Origin: Luteimonas kalidii
GTDB lineage: Bacteria > Pseudomonadota > Gammaproteobacteria > Xanthomonadales > Xanthomonadaceae
Direction: 5' to 3'
Assembly (NCBI RefSeq): GCF_029887935.1
Contig: NZ_JARXRO010000014.1
Coordinates: forward strand, 571,020 to 635,019
Length of the DNA stretch: 64,000 bases
Shown here one piece after another: positions 8,268 to 16,721 of the stretch (within the stretch, counting starts at the first letter, position 1; every line of letters begins with the position of its first letter). The notes under the pieces are model-generated. The model had not been told where the DNA came from. It did no database searches and worked only from the letters and a program-made list of their open reading frames with translations. Made by a program: the position numbers and the translations under genes.

Positions 8268-9056
8268 ATGGAGCTGATCGACAGTCACTGCCACCTCGAT
8301 GCGTCCGAGTTCGATCGCGATCGCGACAGCGTGGTCGCACGCGCCCGCACCGCGGGCGTGTGCGCGCAGGTCCTGCCGGCGGTGGAGGCCGCCGGCTGGA
8401 CCCGGCTGGGTGAAATCTGCGCCGCGACCGACGGCCTGCATCCGGCCTATGGCCTGCATCCGATGTTCCTGTCTGCGCACCGGCCCGCACACCTGGACGC
8501 GCTGCGCGACCGGCTCGCGCGCGAACGCGCGGTCGCGGTCGGGGAATGCGGATTGGACTACTACGTCGACGGGCTCGACCGCGACGCGCAGCAGGTGTTC
8601 TTCGAGGGCCAGTTGCGCCTGGCGCGCGAGTTCGACCTGCCGGTGATCGTGCATGCGCGGCGGGCCGTGGACGCGGTGATCGCCACCTTGCGCCGCATCG
8701 GCGGCCTGCGCGGCGTGGTCCACAGCTGGTCGGGCAGCGAAGAGCAGGCCCAGCAACTGTGGAAGATGGGATTCCTGCTGGGTATCGGCGGGCCGGTCAC
8801 CTATGAGCGCGCCAGGCGGCTGCGGCGTCTGGTCGCGAGCATGCCGCTGGAACACCTGTTGCTGGAAACCGACGCCCCCGACCAGCCCGACGCGGCCATC
8901 CGCGGCCAGCGCAACGAACCCGCGCGCCTGGCGAACGTGTTCGACGCAGTCGTCGCGCTGCGCGACGAAGACCCGGAGGCCATCGCGCATGCGACGCGCC
9001 GGAACGCGATCCGACTGTTCGGACTGGCGCACGCGACGCCCGCAGCGTCAGCCTGA
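8268..9056 (+). CDS. tatD: TatD-family metal-dependent hydrolase (DNase)
   Basis: A 262-residue TatD/YcfH/YjjV-type amidohydrolase. Metal ligands are all in place: SHCHLD (HxH, residues 6-10), GECGLDYY (Glu), IVHARR (His), VHSWSG (His) and LLETDAPDQ (Asp). Members act as metal-dependent 3'-5' exonucleases and on D-aminoacyl-tRNA or related substrates; the exact substrate is not decided by sequence. The ATG at 8268 matches the family N terminus (MELIDSHCH); earlier frames belong to the preceding small gene. Its last 9 bp overlap the convergent tcdA gene. Confidence 0.87.
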   Translation: MELIDSHCHLDASEFDRDRDSVVARARTAGVCAQVLPAVEAAGWTRLGEICAATDGLHPAYGLHPMFLSAHRPAHLDALRDRLARERAVAVGECGLDYYVDGLDRDAQQVFFEGQLRLAREFDLPVIVHARRAVDAVIATLRRIGGLRGVVHSWSGSEEQAQQLWKMGFLLGIGGPVTYERARRLRRLVASMPLEHLLLETDAPDQPDAAIRGQRNEPARLANVFDAVVALRDEDPEAIAHATRRNAIRLFGLAHATPAASA

Positions 9057-9878
9057 CGTCGCTGCGGTCGCGCCGGAGGCAGGCGCCGGACCGGTCGCCT
9101 TCAGCAGCATCCCGAGCGCCTTGCCGGCAGCCGCGAACGCGAACGCGCCGGTGATGTGCGTGGCCGCACCAAGCCCGACGCCGCAATCGAGCTTGAGCGC
9201 CGCATCCGGCCCCGCGACCGGCCGCGTACCGCAGACCGTGCCATCGGGCTGCGGGTAGCGCACGTTCTCCAGCGAATACACGGCCGGCACTCCGAAGTAG
9301 CGATCGCGGTTCTTCGGGAAATTGAACTCGCCGCGCAACTTCTTGCGGATCAGCGCCAGCATCGCGTCGTGCTCGGTGCGCGACAGGTCGCGCACGCGCA
9401 CCAGCGTGGGATCGGTGCGCCCACCCGCGGCGCCGACGGTCAGCACGGCCCGCTTGCGACGCCGGCACCAGGCGATCAGTTCGACCTTGCTGCGGAAGCT
9501 GTCGCAGGCGTCGATCACCAGGTCGAAGTCCCGGTCGAGCAGCTCCGCCACGTTGCCCGGGGTGAGGAACGAGGGCACGACGTCGAGCGAGATCGCCGGG
9601 CTGATCGCGCGGCAGCGCTCGGCCATCGCCTCGGCCTTGTTGCGTCCGTACTGCCCCGCGAGCGCGGGCAGCTGGCGGCTGGTGTTGGACAGGCACAGGT
9701 CGTCGGCATCCACCAGGCACAGGTGGCCGACGGCGCTGCGCGCCAGCGCTTCCACCAGCCAGGAGCCCACGCCGCCCAGACCGACCACGGCCACGCGTCG
9801 CGCGCGCAGCCGATCGATCGCACCGCGTCCGTAGAGCCGGTCGATGCCGGCGAAGCGCTCGTTCCACACTGCATCCAT
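9048..9878 (-). CDS. tcdA: tRNA threonylcarbamoyladenosine dehydratase
   Basis: A 276-residue E1-like (ThiF/MoeB superfamily) ATP-dependent enzyme, formerly CsdL or YgdL. The nucleotide-binding loop is VVGLGGVGSWLVEALARS (about 30-47), followed by LVDADDLCLSNTSRQ and DACDSFRSKVELI, all typical of TcdA. It cyclises t6A at position 37 of ANN-decoding tRNAs to ct6A. The zinc-type CxxC pair of ThiF/MoeB is absent, as expected for TcdA. It is convergent with and overlaps tatD by 9 bp; the 60-bp gap upstream is shared with the divergent cytochrome-like gene. Confidence 0.9.
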   Translation of the reverse strand: MDAVWNERFAGIDRLYGRGAIDRLRARRVAVVGLGGVGSWLVEALARSAVGHLCLVDADDLCLSNTSRQLPALAGQYGRNKAEAMAERCRAISPAISLDVVPSFLTPGNVAELLDRDFDLVIDACDSFRSKVELIAWCRRRKRAVLTVGAAGGRTDPTLVRVRDLSRTEHDAMLALIRKKLRGEFNFPKNRDRYFGVPAVYSLENVRYPQPDGTVCGTRPVAGPDAALKLDCGVGLGAATHITGAFAFAAAGKALGMLLKATGPAPASGATAATSG

Positions 9879-9938
9879 GGCGCAAGTCTACCGGCGCAGA
9901 CGCGTGCTATCGTCGCCGCGCCCGCACCGGAGACCGCC

Positions 9939-10409
9939 ATGTCGACCACGCCGCCGCCAAGCCCGGACTCCATCCCGACGCGCAAGCCGCCCTCTGCCGC
10001 CGGCCGCTACCTGTTCGTGTTCCTGCTCGGCCTCGTCCTCGGCGTCGTGGCGGTGGTGATGCTGCTGCGCACGCTCGATGCCCGCAAGACCTGGCGCGAC
10101 CACTATCCCGAGTCGTTGATGCACGTGCTGTCGGCGCAGTCCGCACAGCTGCGGGACAACGCGGAGGCCAACCGCTGCAGTCCGACCGACACCCTGCCCC
10201 ACCTGCAGTCGTTGCGCAGCCTCGGCAACGATTTCGAGCGTGCGTTCCCCGAGCTGCGCGACGACCGCCGCTTCGTCTCGCACGCGGCACAGTTCCGCGG
10301 CACGCTCGATGCGGCGCTGGCTGCGCCGGCGGTCGGCTGCCAGGGCGTCACCCGCGCCGCCGACGCGGTGGGCGAAGCGTGCAAGGCCTGCCACCAGGAC
10401 TTCCGCTGA
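9939..10409 (+). CDS. membrane-anchored cytochrome c-like protein
   Basis: A 156-residue protein with an N-terminal membrane segment (about 25-45, YLFVFLLGLVLGVVAVVMLL) and a soluble helical domain ending in CKACHQDFR. The CxxCH haem-attachment motif only nine residues from the C terminus is the arrangement of cytochrome c'/c-556 four-helix bundles. A second cysteine pair (NRCSPTD and VGCQGV) may form a disulfide. The domain would face the periplasm. It probably carries electrons or binds a small ligand; no redox partner is adjacent. The ATG at 9939 directly precedes the MSTTPPP N terminus. Confidence 0.7.
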   Translation: MSTTPPPSPDSIPTRKPPSAAGRYLFVFLLGLVLGVVAVVMLLRTLDARKTWRDHYPESLMHVLSAQSAQLRDNAEANRCSPTDTLPHLQSLRSLGNDFERAFPELRDDRRFVSHAAQFRGTLDAALAAPAVGCQGVTRAADAVGEACKACHQDFR

Positions 10410-10566
10410 ATCTCGCAGCGGGCGCCGGGGCCTGAACCGCGACTGCACCGGCACGTCAGCCGCACGCGCGGATGCGCGTGGATTGCCGCCGCGTTCACCG
10501 AGCCGGCCCTAGTGTCCGCTCCGTGCCGCGCGACGCGGCCATCGTCCACGAAGCGAAGGAGTCCCG

Positions 10567-11049
10567 ATGAATATCCGCATGCGCATGACCTGTGTCGCCA
10601 CCGTCGCCACGCTGGCCCTCGCCGGCTGCGCCAGCACCTCACCGGGCTACGGCTCCGGTTACGGCAATACGGCGCCCGCACCGGCCGGCGGCCGCTGCTA
10701 CGACTGCGGTACGGTGGTCGCGATCGAGACCGCCGCCACCAGCGATGGCCAGACGAACGTGGCTGGCCCGGTCCTCGGCGGCATCGTCGGCGCGGTGGCC
10801 GCCAAGGAACTGGCCCGTCGCAATACCGACAGTGAAGGTCGCCGCAATGTCGCGATCGCGGCCGGCGCAGCCGGTGGCGCAGTGGCCGGCAATGCGATCC
10901 AGAACCGCGTGGAGGGCGGCCGCAGCGGGTATACCGTCCACGTCCGCATGGATGACGGACGCACCACGGCCGTGCACCAGGCCGACCTCGGTGGCATCCG
11001 CGAGGGCTCGTACGTACGGGTCCAGAACGGCCGCGCCTGGGTCTACTGA
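10567..11049 (+). CDS. glycine-zipper lipoprotein (SlyB-like)
   Basis: A 160-residue lipoprotein: signal peptide MNIRMRMTCVATVATLALAGC with a lipobox (LAGC, cysteine near residue 21), then C-Y-D-C-G-T-V, a glycine-zipper region (GPVLGGIVGAVAAKELARR, then AIAAGAAGGAVAGNAIQN) and a C-terminal beta domain (YTVHVRMDDGRT...REGSYVRVQNGRAWVY). The order is that of SlyB/PcP outer-membrane lipoproteins, which in enterics form stress-induced rings with outer-membrane proteins. The ribosome site GAAGGAG lies just upstream of the ATG at 10567. A strong hairpin terminator follows, suggesting a single-gene transcript. Confidence 0.83.
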   Translation: MNIRMRMTCVATVATLALAGCASTSPGYGSGYGNTAPAPAGGRCYDCGTVVAIETAATSDGQTNVAGPVLGGIVGAVAAKELARRNTDSEGRRNVAIAAGAAGGAVAGNAIQNRVEGGRSGYTVHVRMDDGRTTAVHQADLGGIREGSYVRVQNGRAWVY

Positions 11050-11100
11050 TCCATCCGCCGAGCGGACTCCCGCGCTCGTCCGCGGGCGCTCCAATCACGA

Positions 11101-11128
11101 CGCCGCCGGCCGACACCGGCGGCGTTTC
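11101..11128 (+). terminator. rho-independent terminator of the SlyB-like gene
   Basis: A perfect 9-bp GC stem (CGCCGCCGG with CCGGCGGCG, 11101-11109 and 11116-11124), a 6-nt loop and a short T run directly after it. It lies 52 bp beyond the stop of the glycine-zipper lipoprotein gene. Confidence 0.75.
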
Positions 11129-11270
11129 TGTCTCCACGGCCTGCCTGCACGCGCCGCCCGCCTGCCGCGACCAGCGGCGTGAACCCCGCATCACCGCGTT
11201 CCGACATGCGCTGGGGCTCCGGATGCGTCGGACGCTCCGCCGCTGGCTCCTCGCGATCCCGCAGGACCGG

Positions 11271-11516
11271 TCAGGCGGTGGTGCCTCCGCTGCCACCGGT
11301 CGGTTGGTGCCACGACTCGTCGAGGCGTGCTGTGGCGGGATCGCCGTCGTCGACCAGGAAGCTGATCTGCTGCCCGACATAAGGCGGCGGTCCGCCGACC
11401 GTGCCGAAAGCCTGGCTTGCGAACGCGAGGTCGCCCCAGCCCTCGTGGCCGACCGTGACCTGCCCGGACCCTGCATTGATGCTCTTCACCGTCCCTGTCT
11501 GGCGTTCGGATGACAT
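11271..11516 (-). CDS. small cold-shock-domain-like protein
   Basis: An 81-residue protein starting MSSERQTGTVKSINAGSGQV. The TGTVKSINAGSGQVTV opening resembles the first strands of a cold-shock OB-fold (TGTVKWFN...G), but the RNP1 aromatic motif (KGFGFI) is replaced by SGQVTVGHEGWGDLAF and RNP2 (VFVHF) is not recognisable. It may be a divergent OB-fold protein; nucleic-acid binding is uncertain. Length and the ATG at 11516 are consistent with CspA-type proteins of 67-80 residues. It stands alone, divergent from the DUF456 gene. Confidence 0.55.
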   Translation of the reverse strand: MSSERQTGTVKSINAGSGQVTVGHEGWGDLAFASQAFGTVGGPPPYVGQQISFLVDDGDPATARLDESWHQPTGGSGGTTA

Positions 11517-11690
11517 TCCGGCTCTCCCGATGCGTGGGCCGGCCGGGCCAACGCCCGATGCGCCCGCTTCCGGGCGGCCCGCTGCAGACAACGCGGCCAC
11601 CCGGGCCCAGCGGCCAGCGATTCGCGCGCGGGCATGGCGTTTTGCCAGAATGCGCCCACGGACGGAGTCCCAGCCGTCGCGGAGCCGTCC

Positions 11691-12194
11691 ATGGAAGCGC
11701 AATCGATCTACTACGCCATCGCAATTCTGCTGGTGCTGGTCGGCCTGGCGGGCATCGTGCTGCCCGCGCTGCCGGGCCTTCCGCTGGTGTTCGCGGGGAT
11801 GCTGCTGGCCGCCTGGGCCGGTGGGTTCGAGCAGATCGGCGGCTGGACCGTGCTGGCCCTGGCCGTGCTCACCCTGGTCTCGATCGGCGTCGACTTCCTG
11901 GCCTCGGCCGCGGGCGCGAAACGGGTCGGGGCAAGCCGGCTTGCCGTGATCGGGGCGCTGGTCGGCACGGTGGTCGGGCTGTTCTTCGGGCTGGTGGGCG
12001 TTTTCATCGGCCCGTTCGCGGGCGCTGTGATCGGAGAACTGGTGGCGCGCCGGGGCCTCGGCCATCGGGACCTGGGGCAGGCAACCCGGGTCGGGATCGG
12101 CACCTGGTTCGGGCTCTTCGTCGGCATCGTGCTCAAGCTCACTTTGGCGTTCGCCATGGTGGGAATCTTCGCCCTGGCATGGTGGACCGATTGA
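11691..12194 (+). CDS. DUF456 family membrane protein
   Basis: A 167-residue protein, MEAQSIYYAIAILLVLVGLAG, made of four or five hydrophobic segments rich in glycine (VLPALPGLPLVFAGMLLAAWAGGF; GALVGTVVGLFFGLVGVFIGPFAGAVIGEL). The pattern ILLVLVGLAGIVLPALPGLPLVFAG and IGPFAGAVIGEL matches DUF456, whose members are bacterial inner-membrane proteins of unknown function. A start at 11634 is possible but adds 19 non-conserved residues; the ATG at 11691 was preferred. It is followed at 54 bp by the MscS gene on the same strand. Confidence 0.75.
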   Translation: MEAQSIYYAIAILLVLVGLAGIVLPALPGLPLVFAGMLLAAWAGGFEQIGGWTVLALAVLTLVSIGVDFLASAAGAKRVGASRLAVIGALVGTVVGLFFGLVGVFIGPFAGAVIGELVARRGLGHRDLGQATRVGIGTWFGLFVGIVLKLTLAFAMVGIFALAWWTD

Positions 12195-12247
12195 GCGCAG
12201 TGCGACCATCCCGCGCCGGCGCGCGGACGTCAGGTACGCACCGCCGC

Positions 12248-13477
12248 ATGGCCTGGCCCACGCTGATGCGGGCGTCTTGTCTCGGTACCTGGCTGCTGCT
12301 CGCGTTCGCGACGGCGCTGGTGCCGGCCGCGGTGGCACAGCAGCGCGGCGACCCTGTCGGGCCCGCAGCCGGCGCCGCGCCGGCTGCGGATGCGGATGCG
12401 ACTGCGGATGCGACTGCGGATGCGACGGCCGCCCCGGCCGCTGGGCGCGTGCTTCCCGACGCTTCTGCCGTGGCCCCGCCGCCCGGCATCCGCGAACGCT
12501 TCGACGTCACCTTCGACCGGGTCGTGGCCAAGCTGGTGGGACTGGCGGCGAGCCTGCCGCTGCTGATGGCGGCGCTGGTGATCGTCGCCCTGGCCAGCTG
12601 GCTCGGTGGCTTCGTATCGCGCCGGCTGCACCTGCTCCGGCTTCGCACCGACAACCCGTACATGAACGGGCTGATCCGCAACGTGGTGCGCGTGCTGATC
12701 GTGCTGTTCGGCGTCCTGCTGGCACTGGACCTGCTCAACGCCACCGCGCTGGTGACTGCCGTCCTCGGGTCGGCCGGCGTGGTCGGCCTGGTGCTGGGCT
12801 TCGCGTTCAAGGACATCGCCGAGAACTACGTCGCCGGCATCCTGCTCAGCCTGCGGCAGCCGTTCTCGCCCGGCGACCTGGTGGTGATCGACGGCAACGA
12901 GGGTCGCGTGGTCGCACTGCACTCGCGCTCGACCGTGCTGATGACGCTCGACGGCAACGAGCTGCGGTTGCCCAACGCGCTCGTGTTCAAGGCGATCATC
13001 CTCAACTACACCCGCAACCCGAAGCGGCGGTTCGATTTCGCCGTCACCATCGATCCGGCGCAGTCGATCCAGCAGGCGCAGGCCCTGGCGCTGGGACAGG
13101 TGGCCAGGATCGACGGCGTGCTGACCGATCCGGGTCCGTCCTGGACCGTGCAGGAGTTCACGCCGGCCGGCCTCGTGCTGCGTTTCTTCGGCTGGATCGA
13201 CCAGCGCCACAGCGACCTGGGCAAGGTGCGCAGCGAGGCGATCCGCCTGGTCAAGGCGGCCTATGCGCAGGCGGACATCGAATCGCCGCGCACCACCTAC
13301 CACCTGCGGATGGCGCGCGATACCGAGGATGCCGGACCGCCCCGGAGCCCTGAACCGGCGCATCCGGTGAACGCCGACACCTCGGTCAACCGCGATATCG
13401 ACGAGCAGTTGGCGCATGCGCAGCAGGCCGCCGACGCCGGCACCAACCTGCTCGAACCCGGAACCGACCCACGATGA
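12248..13477 (+). CDS. MscS-family mechanosensitive ion channel
   Basis: A 409-residue small-conductance mechanosensitive channel. It has a signal peptide (MAWPTLMRASCLGTWLLLAFATALVPAAVAQ), an Ala/Asp/Thr-rich linker, two outer membrane helices, then the pore helix and beta domain: TAVLGSAGVVGLVLGFAFKDIAENYVAGI followed by PFSPGDLVVIDGNEGRVVALHSRSTVLMTLDGNELRLPN. This is the conserved MscS core. It releases solutes under hypo-osmotic shock in the inner membrane. An alternative ATG at 12266 would shorten the signal peptide by six residues. Its stop overlaps the pldA start by 4 bp, so the two are coupled. A 12-bp tandem repeat lies in the linker. Confidence 0.88.
   Translation: MAWPTLMRASCLGTWLLLAFATALVPAAVAQQRGDPVGPAAGAAPAADADATADATADATAAPAAGRVLPDASAVAPPPGIRERFDVTFDRVVAKLVGLAASLPLLMAALVIVALASWLGGFVSRRLHLLRLRTDNPYMNGLIRNVVRVLIVLFGVLLALDLLNATALVTAVLGSAGVVGLVLGFAFKDIAENYVAGILLSLRQPFSPGDLVVIDGNEGRVVALHSRSTVLMTLDGNELRLPNALVFKAIILNYTRNPKRRFDFAVTIDPAQSIQQAQALALGQVARIDGVLTDPGPSWTVQEFTPAGLVLRFFGWIDQRHSDLGKVRSEAIRLVKAAYAQADIESPRTTYHLRMARDTEDAGPPRSPEPAHPVNADTSVNRDIDEQLAHAQQAADAGTNLLEPGTDPR
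12392..12427 (+). repeat. 12-bp tandem repeat encoding A-D-A-T units
   Basis: Three adjacent copies of GCGGATGCGACT (the last with one change), preceded by a half-unit, encode Ala-Asp-Ala-Thr repeats in the linker between signal peptide and first membrane helix of the MscS protein. In-frame, so copy-number change would only alter linker length. Confidence 0.7.
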
Positions 13478-14637
13478 CTCCAGCTCCCCTGCGCGCCGCC
13501 GTCCTGCTCGTGCTCGCCTCGACCGTGACGCCCGCCTTCGCGCAATCCGTCGAACCCGGCCCGTCACTGGAAACCTGCGCCGCGATCGAGACCGACGCGA
13601 TGCGCCTGGCCTGCTACGACGGGCTCGCACGGCGCAGTTCGGCCGGCCCGCTCGAGGCCGACCTCGCCGCCGCCCGGGCGCGCGCGGAGCAGCAGGCCGC
13701 CGAGCGCGAGGACGCCGGTCCAGCGGCGCCGCAGATGCCGGCGCGCGCCGACGACCTGTTCCGGCACGACGAGGCGCTGGGCCGCGCGCTGGCCAACGCC
13801 GGCCGCGGGTCGCTGCTCGACAGCCGCTGGGAACTGGCGCGCGATTCCAAGCTCGGTGTCTTCAACTTCCGCGTCTACAAGCCGGTGTACCTGATGCCGG
13901 CGTTCTGGACCTCGAACGTCAACGAGCGGCCGACCTCGCTCAACCCCGACAACACCGTGACCGACCCGATCGCGCTGGACGCGGTGGAAACCAAGTTCCA
14001 GCTCAGCTTCAAGACCAAGGCGGTGGAGAACCTGTTCGGCGACAACGGCGACATCTGGATGGGCTATACCCAGTCCTCGCGCTGGCAGGTCTACAACAGC
14101 GAGGAATCGCGTCCGTTCCGCGAGACCAACTACGAGCCGGAAGTGCTGCTGGTGTTCCGCAACGCCTACAGCCTCGGCGGCTGGAAGGGGCGCATGGCAG
14201 CGGTCGGCATCAACCACCAGTCCAACGGCCGCGGCGATCCGCTATCGCGCAGCTGGAACCGGATCATGTTCAACATCGGCCTGGACCGCGAGAACTGGGC
14301 GCTGATGCTGCGGCCGTGGATCCGCGTCTCCGACGGCAGCGACGACGACAACCCGCAGATGGAGGACTACATCGGCCGCGGCGACGCCACCCTCACCCAT
14401 GTGCGCGGGCGCAACGAGTTCTCGCTGATGGCGCGCCATTCGCTGCGCGGCGGCGACCGCTCGCGCGGCGCGGTGCAGTTCGACTGGGGCTTCCCGGTCC
14501 ATCCGTCGATCCCCATGCGCGGCCGCCTGCAGCTGTTCCACGGTTACGGCGAAAGCCTGATCGACTACAACCACAAGGCGACCTACGTCGGGCTGGGCGT
14601 GTCGCTGCAGGAGTGGTTCGAGCCGCACATCGACTGA
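13474..14637 (+). CDS. pldA: outer-membrane phospholipase A (OMPLA)
   Basis: A 387-residue protein with a signal peptide (cleavage after AFAQ, about residue 24), an N-terminal extension containing CAAIETDAMRLACYD, and a C-terminal 12-stranded barrel of the phospholipase A1 family. The active-site block INHQSNGRGDPLSRSWNR holds the catalytic His and Ser (NHQS), the Asn in SWNR and the Ser/Arg used for calcium binding, as in E. coli PldA. It hydrolyses phospholipids that reach the outer leaflet. The CxxI...RLxCYD extension is absent from the E. coli enzyme and common in xanthomonad homologues. The start overlaps the MscS stop (ATGA). A perfect hairpin terminator follows. Confidence 0.9.
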   Translation: MTPAPLRAAVLLVLASTVTPAFAQSVEPGPSLETCAAIETDAMRLACYDGLARRSSAGPLEADLAAARARAEQQAAEREDAGPAAPQMPARADDLFRHDEALGRALANAGRGSLLDSRWELARDSKLGVFNFRVYKPVYLMPAFWTSNVNERPTSLNPDNTVTDPIALDAVETKFQLSFKTKAVENLFGDNGDIWMGYTQSSRWQVYNSEESRPFRETNYEPEVLLVFRNAYSLGGWKGRMAAVGINHQSNGRGDPLSRSWNRIMFNIGLDRENWALMLRPWIRVSDGSDDDNPQMEDYIGRGDATLTHVRGRNEFSLMARHSLRGGDRSRGAVQFDWGFPVHPSIPMRGRLQLFHGYGESLIDYNHKATYVGLGVSLQEWFEPHID

Positions 14638-14668
14638 CCCGCGCACCCCGGCTTCACGCCGCCCCGGT

Positions 14669-14698
14669 GCGGGCGCCGCTACAGTGGCGCCCGCATTT
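14669..14698 (+). terminator. hairpin terminator after pldA
   Basis: A 9-bp perfect stem (GCGGGCGCC, 14669-14677, with its complement at 14686-14694), 8-nt loop, followed by ATTT. It separates pldA from the cardiolipin synthase gene, which starts 41 bp later and probably has its own promoter. Confidence 0.6.
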
Positions 14699-14738
14699 CC
14701 GCCCCCCTTCCCGTCACCACGCCGGAGCCCGCCGCCGC

Positions 14739-16004
14739 ATGACCTGGACCATCGTGGTGACGATCGCGCTGACGATCCTCGGCGTCGTGGTGGCGATGAA
14801 CTTCGCCACGTCCGAAAAGAAGATCGACAAGAAGGTCGAGCATCGCCACGCGGTCGCGGATCCGCAGTTCCGGCGCGAGATGTCGGTGCTGCTCGGCCCC
14901 GCGATCGTGCCCGGCAACCGGGTCGAGGCGTTCCAGAACGGCAACGCGATCTTCCCCGCCATGCTCGAGGCGATCTGTGCCGCGAAGCGCACGGTGAACC
15001 TCGAGACCTACATCTACTGGTCCGGCGAGATCGGGCGGAAGTTCGCCGAGGCCCTGTCCGAGCGCGCACGCGACGGCATCGACGTGCACCTGGTGATCGA
15101 CTGGGCCGGCAGCCTCAAGATGGACGACGAGTTGCTGTCCGCGATGAAGGACGCGGGCGTGCGGATCGAGCACTACCGTCCACTGCGCTGGTACAACCTG
15201 GGCAGGCTCAACAACCGCACACACCGCAAGCTGCTGGTGGTCGACGGCCGGATCGGGTTCACCGGCGGCGTGGGCATCGCCGACCAGTGGACCGGGCAGG
15301 CGCAGGATCCGGACCATTGGCGCGACACGCATTTCCGGGTCGAAGGGCCGGTGGTGGCGCAGATGCAGGCCGCGTTCAACGACAACTGGATCAAGACCAC
15401 GGGCGAACTGCTGCACGGCCCGGACCATTTCCCGGAACTGCAGCGCGCCGGCGACATGGACGCACACCTGTTCATCGCCTCCCCGGCGAGCGGCAGCGAG
15501 AGCATGCACCTGATGTACCTGTCCTCGATCGCGGCCGCGATCCGCAGCATCGACCTGTGCGCGGCCTATTTCGTGCCCGACCGGCTGATCGCCGATGCCC
15601 TGCTGGCCGCGTGCCGGCGCGGGGTCAGGGTGCGGGTGCTGTTGCCGGGCGAGCACATCGACTCGGAGACGGTCCGGGTCGCGTCCAAGGCGTCCTGGGG
15701 CGAGCTGATGGCCGGCGGCATCCACATCCACGTCTATCGCCCGACCATGATCCACGCCAAGCTGCTGGTGGTGGACGGGGAGCTCGTGTCCGTCGGCTCG
15801 ACCAATTTCGACATCCGCTCGTTCCGCCTCAACGACGAGGCGAGCCTGAATGTCTACGACCGCGAGTTCGCCGCGACCATGACCGCCGTGTTCGAGCACG
15901 ACCTCGAACAGGCGCAGGAATACGACCTGGCGACATGGATGAAGCGCCCGCTCTCGGAGAAGCTCGCCGAAAAGCTGATCCTGCCCCTGCGTTCGCAGGT
16001 GTGA
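14739..16004 (+). CDS. cardiolipin synthase-like phospholipase D protein
   Basis: A 421-residue protein with one N-terminal membrane segment (MTWTIVVTIALTILGVVVAM) and two phospholipase D modules. Both HKD motifs are intact: HRKLLVVD (about residue 164) and HAKLLVVD (about residue 339), each followed by a GG or GSTNFD element. This architecture fits ClsA/ClsB-type cardiolipin synthases, which join two phosphatidylglycerols or phosphatidylglycerol and phosphatidylethanolamine at the inner membrane. Two N-terminal helices of classic ClsA are replaced by one, closer to ClsB/ClsC. It sits beside the phospholipase and mechanosensitive channel genes, a membrane-lipid grouping. Confidence 0.85.
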   Translation: MTWTIVVTIALTILGVVVAMNFATSEKKIDKKVEHRHAVADPQFRREMSVLLGPAIVPGNRVEAFQNGNAIFPAMLEAICAAKRTVNLETYIYWSGEIGRKFAEALSERARDGIDVHLVIDWAGSLKMDDELLSAMKDAGVRIEHYRPLRWYNLGRLNNRTHRKLLVVDGRIGFTGGVGIADQWTGQAQDPDHWRDTHFRVEGPVVAQMQAAFNDNWIKTTGELLHGPDHFPELQRAGDMDAHLFIASPASGSESMHLMYLSSIAAAIRSIDLCAAYFVPDRLIADALLAACRRGVRVRVLLPGEHIDSETVRVASKASWGELMAGGIHIHVYRPTMIHAKLLVVDGELVSVGSTNFDIRSFRLNDEASLNVYDREFAATMTAVFEHDLEQAQEYDLATWMKRPLSEKLAEKLILPLRSQV

Positions 16005-16023
16005 CCGCGGCGCGCGACTCCGC

Positions 16024-16659
16024 TCAGGTCCAGTCGGCGATGCCCTCGCGCCGGTAGACCTCGGCGAACGAGGGCAGCGCCTTCATCCGCGCCGCGTGCG
16101 CGGCCAGCGCTGGCCAGCGGTCGCTGGGCGCGGGCATGTTGCGCGACCACCGCATCAGCATGGTCAGCACGAAATCCGCGGCGCTGCGGCGCTCGCCGAG
16201 CAGCCACGGCCCTGACGTGGCGAGGTGGTCGGCCACCTGCTGCCAGGCCTGCTCGAGAACCTGCGCGGCACGGACCTTGACCTGCTCCGCCTGCCCGGGC
16301 CCGGCCGGCTCGTCGGGGTAGAACCAGTCGCGGTAGGCCGGCATCAGGGTGTAGGCGCAGAACGCCATCCACCGGTAATAGGCGCCGCGTGCGGGCGTGC
16401 CCACCTCCGGTGCCAGGCCGGCGGCCGGATGCAGGTCGGCCAGCTGCATGGCGATCGCCGTGGATTCGGTCAGGACCTGTCCGTCGATCACCAGCGTCGG
16501 CACCCGCCCCTGCGGATTGACCGCCAGGTAGTCGGCCGACTTGTGCTCGCGCCGCTCGAAATCGAGCATGCGCAACTCGTGCTCCACACCGAGCTCGATC
16601 AGCAGCCAGTGGACGACGAGCGAGGCGGTACTGGGAGAGCCGTACAGGACGATCGACAT
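16024..16659 (-). CDS. glutathione S-transferase family protein
   Basis: A 211-residue GST. The N-terminal thioredoxin-like domain starts MSIVLYGSPSTASLVVHWLLIELG (active-site Ser in the SPST segment) and carries NPQGRVPTLVIDG with the cis-proline, and ESTAIAMQLAD, the glutathione-binding ES(T)xAI motif. The helical C-terminal domain runs from about 85, with the family element ERRSAADFVLTMLM (N-capping box). It would conjugate or transfer glutathione in the cytosol; substrate unknown. It is convergent with the cardiolipin synthase gene (19-bp gap) and follows fumarase on the same strand at 62 bp. Confidence 0.87.
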   Translation of the reverse strand: MSIVLYGSPSTASLVVHWLLIELGVEHELRMLDFERREHKSADYLAVNPQGRVPTLVIDGQVLTESTAIAMQLADLHPAAGLAPEVGTPARGAYYRWMAFCAYTLMPAYRDWFYPDEPAGPGQAEQVKVRAAQVLEQAWQQVADHLATSGPWLLGERRSAADFVLTMLMRWSRNMPAPSDRWPALAAHAARMKALPSFAEVYRREGIADWT

Positions 16660-16721
16660 GGCGCGTTCCGCTGCAAGGGGAGTGACGGAGTATCGCGCGC
16701 CCGGCCTGGCGCGCGCCGAAC

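Noticed and set aside
10463-10480. CACGCGC/GCGCGTG hairpin before the SlyB-like gene as a terminator
   Set aside because: Short stem with no T run; such inverted repeats are common by chance at this base composition.
12392-12427. CRISPR-like array
   Set aside because: The units are adjacent 12-bp coding repeats with no spacers.
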